A stretch of 61,388 bases of DNA from Rhizophlyctis rosea (Eukaryota > Chytridiomycota > Chytridiomycetes > Rhizophlyctidales > Rhizophlyctidaceae): the NCBI GenBank assembly GCA_027596075.1, contig JADGJC010000247.1:1-61388 (forward strand). The letters are read 5' to 3'. The notes beneath the pieces were generated by a model. The model saw nothing but the letters and a program-made list of their open reading frames with translations. It was not told where the DNA came from and searched no databases. The translations under genes and the position numbers were made by a program. Shown here in pieces: positions 37,365 through 47,677 of the stretch (the first letter of the stretch is position 1; each line of letters opens with the position of its first letter).

Positions 37365-39623
37365 TAATGTTTATGGAAACACTGATTGCATTGACCGGCC
37401 CTGAAAGCATTCGGCACGTAGTCTGTGCACCCGCACGTCCCACACGCTCCTCCTCCCCGCCCGATCTGTGGGTCGGTGTCCGTGTAGCTGCGTCCGCCAA
37501 AGGAGGGCTTGCGTGGTTGGTTGTAGGAGGAGGAGGACAAGGTGGGAACTGCGTTAGCTGAGAAGGAACGTGGAACAGACGGTGATCGCTGGCTTGCCGG
37601 GAAATTGGGCTGGAAAGTGGGCGCTTATTAGTCTCATCTACTTTGTTGATCCAATCTGTCCTTTGACTCACTTTGGAATCAACAAATGGGTCTGGTTCTC
37701 TGACGACGCTGCGGGTAGTGACTGTTGGAGGACGAGGCGGCATCGCTGGCTCATTGATCACTCTGAATCGAAATATGGAAGGTTAACAACAAAAGATGCC
37801 AGCATCAAGAATCCACTTGAAGCTACATACTCGACGTAGTTGCTGGGGAACATTCCACCACGCCCACTTCCATCAGTCGTTTCACCCTCCCACCAGCCTT
37901 GATCAATCTCCTTTGTAACATTGATGATATCACCCTTTCGAACTGATAAAAGGATCATGAGGACCGGAAGATTAACGAGCAGACCAATTCTACATACGTG
38001 AAAGTTCATCGGGTCCTTCTGCATCAAAGTCGTAAAGCACACGGCACTGCTTTTGTGCGCTGGAAGCTCTGGATGCTGCAGATGCAATAGATCCTGGAAT
38101 GGATGCTGAAAAATTCATCAGATCAGTTGCCAGCAGAGGTTGATTACCGGCGTTCATTCTACAAACCTTGCCGGCTAGCGGTAGGTGAAGGCAACGAATC
38201 TCCGCTTGCAGAGAAAGCCATCGAACCCGCCTGTGACCCATATTGCATTCTCTTTTCTGCGCCATTCAATCGACCTTGGCTCGGCTCACGGATAGAACGC
38301 TGCCGCTCGACATCGTCATGGGACGAATGCACAGAGAAACTTCGACCACGAGCCGTGCTAGGCGCAGCGCTTTTGCTGCGAGGACTGTTGGATCCCGAAG
38401 TGCCGCGGCCGTTCTCGTGGCTGTTTGTAGCGATGGAAAAGCCCCGACCTCGGGCCACGGGTGCTGGTTCCCTTGGTGCCGATCTTGCAGCATGACCTCG
38501 CGGGATGCTGATGGGCTATGAGTCGACGATTCACAAGTCAGTAAGCAAGATGCAATAACTTACTCAGCAAGGCTCTGTTGTAGGTTAGTCAACAGCTCTG
38601 TACAGTTTTTGTAGTATTGTAATTCGGCATCGATAAATTCGAGCAGATCCTCCAATTGCTCGTCCTGAGAATGTGGTGGTAAGCCTTATTTGGAACTTAC
38701 GGTTCCTAGACTGTAGCAATTTCGACTTACCTCATTCGAATTGAGTTCAATCATCTTATTGGTCGTATCCGTCAAACTCTCCTCATACTTCATCTGAGCG
38801 ACACGGATTTGTTCCCCAGTTTCCGACCTTTCCTTCTTCGCAGTGTGTGCTTTGTTCATCTTTGCATCAAAATCGAGGCGCCTGCGCTCAAGCTTTGCTT
38901 TGATGACCTGGATGATTCTACCTTTAGCTTGTGTTATACGTGGCATGAAGGGAAAGACATTACCCCATATTCTTTCATTTCGTTTATGGCGTTTTGCAGA
39001 TTGTTTGCGTACGAATCCCGCACCCGCATTGCCTACAGATACTGTTTGAGGATTTGAGAACGAATAATGATCGATGTACCCATGACTCACGTAATCCATC
39101 TGCATGTTAGAGATGCGCTCATGCGCTTCACCAAACTTCACCAAAACTTGGCCTGCGCCCGCGCACGTCAGTATCCTGCATAGTTTAGATAGCAGCGAGA
39201 TAAACTTACCATATGTCGACTCGTCGTACAGCATGGACCCAAAACTGATCATAGTCTCCGCCAAGTTTTCCAATGGCGTCTTCTTCTCCTTGCTGCGGAG
39301 ACCCTCCCCCTTCTCTTTCGAAAGTTGCCGGACGTACACTTGCACAGAGTCGTAGACCTTACTGATGCATTCATGACGAAGCTCCGTTTCGTGTTCGAGC
39401 CGTTTGAACTCCTCGCTGGTTTCTGTTCTCGCAAAGGGAGTGAGGACGCGTATCTTTGGAAGCTCTACAAAACAAGTGAGGTACAAACCTGTACGCTGCG
39501 TCGACCCAATCTTTTCACCCGTCCACTGCAATTGAGAAAGGGAGTTGAGCACAAGTTTGTTGCGGAGACGCTGTCAGCTCTCACCTGCCGAAGCTGCCCA
39601 AACTTCTTGCCGATGGTCGCCAT
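37365..39623 (-). CDS. BAR-SH3 domain protein (endophilin/Rvs-like)
   Basis: Probable membrane-curving protein in endocytosis and actin patches. The start at 39623 codes MATIGKKFGQLRQ, joined to WTGEKIGSTQRTELP. A BAR domain of about 240 residues follows (EFKRLEHETELRHECISKV, then FGEAHERISNMQMDYV and LDFAKMNKAHTAKKE-like helices, KYEESLTDTTNKMIELNSNE). A Ser-rich linker precedes the SH3 domain: CRVLYDFDAEGPDELS, GDIINVTKEIDQGWWEGE and GMFPSNYVEYV. After another linker the last exon, reached by an intron at about 37612-37680, ends in a compact Cys-rich tail (ACGTCGCTDYVPNAF then AGQCNQCFHKH). This may bind a zinc ion. Stop TAG at 37365-37367. Confidence 0.82.
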
Positions 39624-40083
39624 TCAGTCCTGAGCGATTCGGTAAGCAATTGGGACGTCAAAAGCAGTGTCATTAGGACTTACAGACTTCCGAGCCAATC
39701 ATCAAATACTACAATGGTCCTGAAGGAAAGTCCGCCGTACTCAGAGATGTCAATTGTATAAAAGCGGTCAGCAGAGATGCGTGGGAAGCGGAAAACCAAC
39801 TGGTAAATAAACAATGCTGGGAGACCGAGGACCCCACAAATGTCCACAAGCGCCAGTGTGGCGTCATGGAGGTGAGATCGGGAAAGCCATTTGACCCACT
39901 TTAGTTACATGTACCACTTTGTACCTTGTGCGATGTGGCTTCGTTCTATCTCTTTTTGCCCCTCAGGAGGGAGCAATTTGTTGTCGGACGTGAATTTATG
40001 GTCTCGTTGCGAGAAGTAGATAATGTACAACACTACAAAATAATGAAAAATACAAAAACCTAGAATTAAATACCCAGAAATAT
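39624..40083. other. Intergenic spacer, BAR-SH3 promoter and Ggc1 3' flank
   Basis: 460 bases. The Ggc1 end is AT-rich (ACAAAATAATGAAAAATACAAA near 40030-40060). Nothing else was recognised. Confidence 0.4.
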
Positions 40084-41433
40084 CTAAGCTACAGGCGCCT
40101 TTTTGTCCAACATGTTGCTGAAGATTGGAATGAATTGTTGCGCGATGGTGAAAGAGAAGACGAGCTTGGGACCCACAACCAAGATCTTTGGTGTCAAACC
40201 CTGCAATGAATGGAGTCAATATCGCAGCCCCCAAATGATGGTTCAATTGCAATTTCGTGTCTATTTACCTTGAAGAACGATGAAAAGCCCTCCTTCGCAA
40301 TCATGTTCCGGACAATCATCATTCCGGATTCCGCTTGCGCGCTAGTCTTGGATTGGATACGCGTCTTGATAACATCAAGCTAATGGCGATTGTGGTTAGT
40401 CATCGTGCTGGCTCAATCAGTATCACAGGACAGAACAGCTTGCACCACATACCGGAGCAGAGATCGTAATACTGGCAACCGCACCAGCAATTGAAGCAAC
40501 GAAGTTTTGGAAGAAGGTGGCTTTGCTGTAATCCTCCAACTTGAACAAGTGCTCCTTTGTAATAGCTGACGCACCGAAGAGGGAGAATGACCCGGGCGCG
40601 TTACGTGCGGCAGTCCACCCGGCACCACTACACAAGTTCGATTTGGTAAATAAACAAACCCGTTAGGAATCTGATCGTCTCTGCTTTCACTCACCGGTAA
40701 AGACCCCATCCCTCCGACCGAATGATGCTAAGAATGCTCTTCCCCTCATAAGCAGCCGCGTTCGTTTGCATTTTGATTTTGAGAGCGTCGAGTGGCAACA
40801 GAACGATCTCACCAATACCGATGATACTGATTGAGAAGAGATTTATCTAGTTGAGAACAACGGCCTGATTGTCTAATTTGGGTCCAATTCAGCGGAATTC
40901 CTCACCTTCCAGCGGTAGCGTGCATCATGGTCTTCGCATGCTTGTCCCCAAAAACATTTTGGAAAGTCTTCTTGTAGTTTTTGTTCAAGAAGTCGTTCAC
41001 GTAAGGCTGTCCTCCGAACTTGTAGACTCTCTGCATGACTTTGTACCCAGCGGCGGCACCAAGACCAGGGAAGAGGGAAAGGTATTTGGAGAGAGTGCCC
41101 CGGGTTGCGGCGTCCTGTATGCGTGGTCAGTACTTTGGACGGAAACAATATATGAGAATTTGGTAAACAAACCTTGAAGATCACGGAGTTCAGGGCCGCC
41201 ATGTCAGCGATCTTCTTCGGATTGTTCATCAACCGCTTCGCAACGGTGTCGACGGGGTGGAAGCAGAGCAACTCCAGGACACCTGCCAAGTCGAGTGTTA
41301 CAGACTTCCCAGGGTTGGTGCTACACTTGAATCGCAAAAAGTGATTCCTTCTTCCCATACCTGAAGTTGCGGACCCCAAGAACCGTGCGGTTCCAGACTC
41401 CTTCTTGCCGCTAGAGGAAATCGGAGGGGACAT
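40084..41433 (-). CDS. GGC1: Mitochondrial GTP/GDP carrier
   Basis: Inner-membrane carrier exchanging GTP and GDP and linked to mitochondrial iron balance in yeast. The start at 41433 reads MSPPISSSGKKESGTARFLG. Three carrier repeats carry the P-x-D-x-x-[KR] signatures: FHPVDTVAKRL, LLPLDALKIKM and APLDVIKTRIQ. Ggc1-specific stretches are SLFPGLGAAAGYKVMQRVYK, FGGQPYVNDFLNKNYKKTF, GWTAARNAPGSFSLFGASA and FFKGLTPKILVVGPKLVFSF. The C-terminus is MLDKKAPVA. Length is about 300-310 residues, normal. About six introns. Confidence 0.93.
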
Positions 41434-41989
41434 CTCTAAGAAAAGGACGGTCGAGGGGATGCGACTAGAGCAAACGGGGCGGAAATGGTCAAGAAGGAAA
41501 GGAGAGAGTCATAAAAAAAGCTCAGAGCAGCGACCTTTACGCTTTCAGCACCAACGTCACTGATAAGCCACTAGTCCTGGTGGTACAGTCGGGCAATCCC
41601 GCAATCAAGAGATCAGTCCTGTATCAGTCCAGAGATGCAGTGGCTTATAATGTGGCGTACATCAAACCTGGCAAATCTGCCAAACCCTCTGCTGCGGGTG
41701 GCTTAGCCGACGCGTTGCAATGCCAAGGGGGAGGAGTGGAAGGCAGAAGAACGAACAAAGCTACACAACAGGCGCCAGCTGACTCTTGCAAAACCAAGGC
41801 TGGACGAATGATCATTTTATGTCCATGCCACCCGCCCCTATACTGCGTTGTGAAGAACACACAGATACGGCATTTCATACAACGGGGTACCGATATGAAG
41901 TCGGCCTGCGCGCCGCACTTCCACTTACTCCGCCGAATATCTGCTGTCACGGCGACTGCTTCCCATCTCAGAAATTGGCAAGTGAAAAC
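41434..41989. other. GGC1 promoter region
   Basis: About 550 bases. A short poly-A and purine-rich run lies upstream of GGC1. Open frames across 41580-42038 (+) and 41645-42100 (-) are overlapping composition artefacts, and the minus one runs into the phosphodiesterase remnant. Confidence 0.35.
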
Positions 41990-42690
41990 CTTGTACATGT
42001 CACCATCGTTGTTGATAACCTTGCTAAAGTACTGGTAGTGATGATCACCACCCATGTTCAAAAACCCAGACCGGTCAAAAGACCAAGTAATGATGTCCAA
42101 CCCAACACCCTTAGCATCAATAGCTTACTTAGACGGAATGATAATCTTGCTGTCTTTCGCCACCTTGGTGAGAGCAAAGAAGGCCGGAGCGACGATCTCG
42201 AACCCGTCCTTCTTGAGCTCAGCCAACCGCACGGTAGCATGAACATAGCTGAAAGGGTCCTTAACAAAGACTTTCAGAAAGACAGCTTGCTTGACAAATT
42301 TGGGCTTGTGCTTGATCCAGTAGTAGATATGGTTGATAAGGAAACATTGCGGGAAAACGCGGGAGGGGTCAATCTTTGCGGCTTTGTATTCGTTGATCAT
42401 TTGTTGGGCGTATTGCTCTGGGTGTAAGTGCTTTGGGACGGCATCTTCATGACGGGGGTCTTCAACTACGGTGTGAAGTTCAATCAGCAGGGGTCAACGA
42501 GCTCGATGTTCTCCTGGTGGATCATAACAGTTCCACAGATGGAGTGAAGGTCGTCGGGGAACTTGGAGGTTCCGGCCATTTATTCCGCGACGGTGGTGCC
42601 CTTGGGGTTGGAGCCGTCCATTTTGCCGCAGAGGATTTTTAATTCGGCACTTGGGCTGACAGTTTGGAGGCAAGGTAAACGCCATGTCAA
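41990..42690 (-). pseudogene. Broken glycerophosphodiester phosphodiesterase gene
   Basis: Reading the minus strand, conserved blocks of fungal glycerophosphoryl diester phosphodiesterases follow each other: ELKILCGKMDGSNPKGTTVA, FPDDLHSICGTVMIHQENIE, NEYKAAKIDPSRVFPQCFL, FEIVAPAFFALTKVA, then LDIITWSFDRSG and YFSKVINNDGDMYKV. They are interrupted by TAA at 42580-42582, TGA at 42484-42486, TAG at 42466-42468 and TAA at 42125-42127, plus a one-base frameshift near 42420. No N-terminal signal or first catalytic half is seen, and the last block of the family after DGDMY is absent. So it is a decayed, doubly truncated copy. Confidence 0.8.
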
Positions 42691-43191
42691 GACTACAATG
42701 TTGACATTCGATTGGGTTTGAAAAGAGCACATCCAAACATGATAAGGTTGCAATGTTGGTACAAACTTGTTACTATTTATATTTGCATAGAGTTTCACGA
42801 CTACTACTAAGGGAAAATTGAAGATACAATGGACATCAGAAGTTGCGAAACCCCCGCTGCCCCCGCCGCCGCCGCCGATTCAGACCGAATTTTCGACTCC
42901 GAAGAGTACAAAAGTAGGAAGTGCCCGCTACCCGTAGCAGGTAATGATGATTCCTTTCCCTCCTTAAACCCCCCGTACATCTAATGACTACGAATGAGAA
43001 ATCTATATAACACATGATTGATTTGACGTATTGAGGGTCTGTAAGGGATACTACATTGTTTTTTGTAAACTGTCCTACTCCTACACTATCTGCGAGTCCG
43101 AAACCGAAGAAACCGTGGGCGATGAGCGATGATAATTACGTAAATTAGTGTGTGGATTTAGGGTCGAGGTGGGTGGCATCGTTTAGGGTAT
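42691..43191. other. Intergenic region between the pseudogene and the MFS gene
   Basis: About 500 bases. A proline-codon-like run CCCCCGCTGCCCCCGCCGCC lies at about 42850-42870. No exon was supported. The right part is the 3' flank of the MFS gene. Confidence 0.4.
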
Positions 43192-44794
43192 TTAACCGAC
43201 GATTTGCTCGACCATGTCGTCGTGGCCCTTCTTGTATTCGCCGCCAACTTCCTCAACATCTTCCTCCTCAGGGTAGTCCTCCTCCAAGGTGGGGTTGAAG
43301 GCGAAGGAGCCCTTGGGCCAGAAGGTGGAGGCGAAAATGACAACACCGATGCAGGAGAACATGACACCACCAATGTACAAGAAGTAGTCAGACTTCTGGT
43401 TCTTGGGGAGGGAGTCCAACCATTGACCGATAACGGGGTTGATGATGGCGTAGATGACGATGTAAAGGACGTAAAGGAAGGCCATGACGGCACCGAGAGG
43501 GGAGACACGGGGGTTGGTGTTATTGAGGCGGGAGACGTGGGATTGGATGAAGGCAGCAAGGGAGACATCACCAGCAGCCCAACCCATGGAGATGGGGAGG
43601 AACATGGCGGCGACAGCCCAGGCGGTTTGAGTGCTGTTGAGACCGAGGGAGCCGGGGGTAACCTTCCAGAGAACCCATGCGATGGACAAGGTGATGGCGT
43701 CGAGACGGAGCCAGGGGAGGGGAGTCTTGACGGCGTGGGTGAAGATGAAGACGAACAAAGCACCGATAAGCTCACCGAAGTTGGAACCACCGACGAGGAG
43801 GGAGGAGAAAGCGGATTCGTTGAGGACGAGCTTGGCGTAGTTGGCACCCAATCCGTTTTCGAGGTAACGGTGGAGAACGAGGGGGATGGAGTAACCGAAA
43901 ATGAGCCAGGTGAAGCGGCGCTCGGTGACGATGATGCGACCACCCTCGTAGATGGCAACACCGAAAGCGGTGAAGGCGGAACCGATTTGAGCAATGGTGG
44001 AGGGACCGTTCTCGTGCCCCTCAACGGACTCGAGGTTGTTCTCGGGGGCATTCTCGTCCTTCTCGACAGCGATGCGGGACCAGATCAAGGAGGCAGCGAT
44101 GAAGAGGAAGGGGGTAACGACGGGGGCGAAGGCCTTGCCGAGGGTGAGGGCAATCCAGGTAGCGAAGAAAGCACCAGCAGTACCAGCAATTTCGTAGAAG
44201 ATGTGGACAAGAGAGTCCATCTTCTTGAGCTTGATGACGTTGCCACCCACAATATCTCTTGGGATGATACGGCGGATGAGCTCAATCATACCGTGCGATA
44301 CACCAGCCATGACGAAGATAGGGATAACACCACGGGGGTCCCAGGCACCAGCGATAGCCTTTCCAGTTCCAGAGTTCTGAGGAGTCTTACCACCAGTGGC
44401 GGCCTCAATAATCATACCCAGGGAGGAGATCAATGCGAAGGAGAAGATGGCGACGGCAAGGACGGTGCGGGTATGGTATTTGCGGACGAGGGGAGCGACA
44501 AGGATGGATCCGATACATTGGGCAGCTTGGTTGAACCCGTCCAAGTAACCGCTGTAGGTGAAACGCTGGGACTCGGGGAACCGGTCGAGTGCGAAGGCTT
44601 TGATGGTACCGTTGTAGGACTCCAAGGCGAACTTGTAGCACATGATACCGGCGACGTAAAGGATGATGTTCCTGTAGAGAGTGGTACATGTCAAACGTTA
44701 GCAGTTGATTATTGGCAGTGCATGCGTGTGGAACATACCTCTTCTCAATCGCAGAGAAGGAAGGGACAGTAACGTCCCGTGCTTGGGTAGACAT
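43192..44794 (-). CDS. Major facilitator-like multi-pass transporter
   Basis: Two exons. The first (44794 to about 44738) codes MSTQARDVTVPSFSAIEKR. After a short intron the rest reads NIILYVAGIMCYKFALESYN and continues to 43192. About 510 residues with roughly 11-12 hydrophobic spans, e.g. VLAVAIFSFALISSLGMII, GAFFATWIALTLGKAFAPVV and AVMAFLYVLYIVIYAIINPV. It ends in an acidic tail (EEDYPEEEDVEEVGGEYKK). DGFNQAAQCIGSILVAPLV after the second span suggests an MFS fold. It appears to belong to an uncharacterised fungal MFS group; the substrate is unknown. Strong C-ending codon bias suggests high expression and creates a 522-codon open frame on the other strand. Confidence 0.78.
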
Positions 44795-47677
44795 TGCTGA
44801 TGGTTGAATGAGGCGGTGGCAATGGGAAAGGAGAGGAATATTGGTATCCTGTTCGCTGCGTGACAGCGGAGAACTGTTCGCTAGACCAATGCAGGTCCTG
44901 GGGAGAATTTGGGAACGGTCACCTATTTAAAGACCTATCATATGTCAATCTGAACGATGGACAGTTGGTTCCCAAAACAATAGAAGTGCGCACGCAGACG
45001 CATAAGCCTCATACCAGAGTCTCCTCCAGTCTCCTTTTCTTCCCCATAGTTGTCCGTTTATTCAGCAGGGACGGACTGGTTGAGCTTTGGCGATATCCAA
45101 AATTAGCCACAGTGGTGGGAACCTGTGCACGTTTTCTTGCGGCTCCCCCGGCCGCTCCGGCCATCATGAAACCTTGAAAGCTTCTAACTTTTTGAGCTTG
45201 CACCCAGGCTTCCACTTGTCGCGTGAGTGTGGTGGTGGTGTGTGTTCGACAAGCCCAGGCACTCGGACCAAATGGCATATAAATCCAGGAGGTTGGGTCT
45301 GACGGACTCAACTGAACGGTTCCTTCTTCTCGAACTGGCACCGAGCCAAGAATAGCCACGACGGACTTTTGGGAGCGAATGGTTGTCTTTGGGAGGTCCC
45401 ACGCGCTTCCCACTCAACCAACGCGTGGCTTACTAGCTCATTTGCGATGTGTGTTCCAAAAATTTGACCCTCCGAATTTGTAACACCTTGTGCGACAAGA
45501 GTTTCTCACTCAAAAACCTTGACAGCCACCTCGTGAGAATGACCTTGCGAATGATTGGCTGTTTCATCGGCGTGTGTCTTTTCCCACTGCCGCGCAGGAT
45601 CGATCCTCTCAGGCCAACGGTTGTCATGCAGAGACCAGGCTTACCTGCTTCCACCTGAAACTATCCCTCCAGATTGTCATAATAAAGCCAATTGCTATAT
45701 TGCCGCATGCAAATGACCTCCCCTGCTCCTCAGGTCCACGAAAACTGTTGAAAGTTCCGGCAGATAATGAAACCCATATCTACTGCATGTGGCCACACCA
45801 CGCTCATCGGCGACCTTACAGGAGGTTTTCATAACTCTGAAACTTTCATCCTTTGCTGATGGGCTTGCTGGCGGCTTTCCCATTGATGTCCAACCGCATT
45901 GTCGATCCACCACGTGGAGAATAGAAATCATTCCAGTCAAGGTCGCAATATGTGCAGTCGCGAACAAAGCAATTGTGCGGACAAATTGGAGATGGACTCA
46001 TTCATTCCCAAATCAACCCTTGTCTGATTGTGAGAATAGGTGTCGGTCTCTATCAAAATGCTTTGCAGCCACATTAAAATTTTGGCTTACTACACTTTCC
46101 GACTTCTCAAACGTGACGCAATAAGATGGCCACACGGTGACTTGGTACCGATCGGCGCTGAAAAACCATCCGAACTGCCTTGTCGGTATGTCCAATCCAA
46201 TTGGTGTCGAGTTGAAGAGCTTTTGCCGCCTATGCAGGTTGTATTTCAGCACTGTAAACGATACATGTGCCAAACAAAGAATGAGAGCGACGATGCGTAA
46301 CTTGAACGCTGTGCGCTCAGGAGTTGGTCAGCATTGCAAGTATTGGTGATAGACGCTTGTTCATCGTGTTTTTTCGTTGCTTCGGTCAGGTGGCTGCTTA
46401 TGATCTGAAAGTTCAGAATGAGCACATGAGGCAGAGCATGTTTGCGAAGGCAATGTATGGATGCAGACTATGTAGAAGTTTGGTTCTCTCACCCGCTTGA
46501 ATATGCCAGTGGATACGACATGCTTGAAGCTGGAGGAGCGTCATGTAGTCTACTAGACGGGATGTCGTTATGGCTCCGTGAGCAGAGAATTCAAATGCCC
46601 TTTACTTTCTCCTTGTTGATGGGCATGACGGGAGCAGATGATCGAGTATAATAGCCCCACAAAAGCGTTCCCAAGCTCCACCTGAACTGGACTGCCGCAC
46701 ATGTGTGTTCCATGTGCACCTCGTCCATAGGGGTTGTCAGCCTCACATAATGCTGAGCGGCTTTCCAAGCTGGCCAAAGCATGGTGTGCACAAGCAAAAT
46801 GATTTAGAAACACCGGAAATATGTTTGCCAGCATTCTCAGAATCTCAGTGACGCTTGAAGGAGTTCGACAATTGTATTGGCAGATTAGTCTCGACGTAAT
46901 ACTAAGCACATGCAGACAAGGAATGGAAACGGTCTTTTATTTTGCACACATCAAAGCTCTGTAATCTATTATGGGGCAAAGTGAGTTGAATGTGATGGGT
47001 GTTGAGGAAATACGGCAGGCGGTAACGCTGTGAGATCTTGGGGAGTTTGGAGTCAAGAACGTCAAGGACCCTTAGATTACGAGACAAGGTCACATGACCG
47101 CTGCGCCAATGGATTGGGTCCTTGTTGCCACAATGCCATTTTTGGAAATTCGAATTTTTGAAAGTCGCGCCCCGCTCCCCCGAGTGGCCCCACTGGCCCC
47201 CGTCCTCCTCCGCGCGGCCCACAGGCGCCAGTGCCACATTCGGGCGCGGTTGGGGACGTTGGCCGCACATTTCATAGTGCCACCCAAAGTCTCGTTCAGG
47301 CTATTGTGGGATGAGAGTGGATGAGACTAAATGGGGACCCATTGGGGAGTGAGGCAAAGTGCTTCCAAGACTCGGCCGTTTGTGTGGTGTTGTGGTGTGT
47401 GTTGAACAAAGGGAGGACAAAATAGAACATCGCTCTCAGATCACACTTCCTCTCTCACCCTTCCCACGCTCTCCTTTCAGGTCTGCTGCTCTGACATTTC
47501 GCAGTCCTGCCCATAGAAAGCCGACCAGGGGCAAATCACCCTTCGGTCCAACAATTTTAGAATAGCTTAGACGACTTGCAACCCGTATCATACTCGTGTA
47601 CCCCCTTTCCGACTTCGCAGCAGTAATTTTACAGCACGAAAGTTTCGTGACTTATAGACAGTTTGACACCAGCCGAA
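44795..47677. other. Long intergenic region between divergent MFS and chitin synthase genes
   Basis: 2.9 kb with no gene that can be supported. It holds both promoters. Weak coding-like pieces on the minus strand include 46591-46797 (KAAQHYVRLTTPMDEVHMEH, then QFRWSLGTLLWGYYTRSSA) and about 45900-45990 (RDCTYCDLDWNDFYSPRGG). Neither has a matching partner exon or family. 47150-47250 is very GC-rich. The last 150 bases are CT-rich and probably hold the chitin synthase leader. Confidence 0.45.

Noticed and set aside
42466..42582. Stop-codon reassignment as an explanation for stops in the phosphodiesterase
   Set aside because: All three stop codons occur as interruptions and a frameshift is also present, while intact genes in the window use TAA, TAG and TGA as normal stops.
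43204..44772. 522-codon open frame antisense to the MFS gene
   Set aside because: Its composition (Gly/Glu/Asp/Val-rich, no domains) is what the strong codon bias of the MFS gene produces on the other strand. The MFS frame has clear membrane spans and a matching first exon.
45009..45413. 134-codon minus-strand frame upstream of the MFS gene
   Set aside because: No start context, domain or splice partner was found, and an open frame on the other strand overlaps it.
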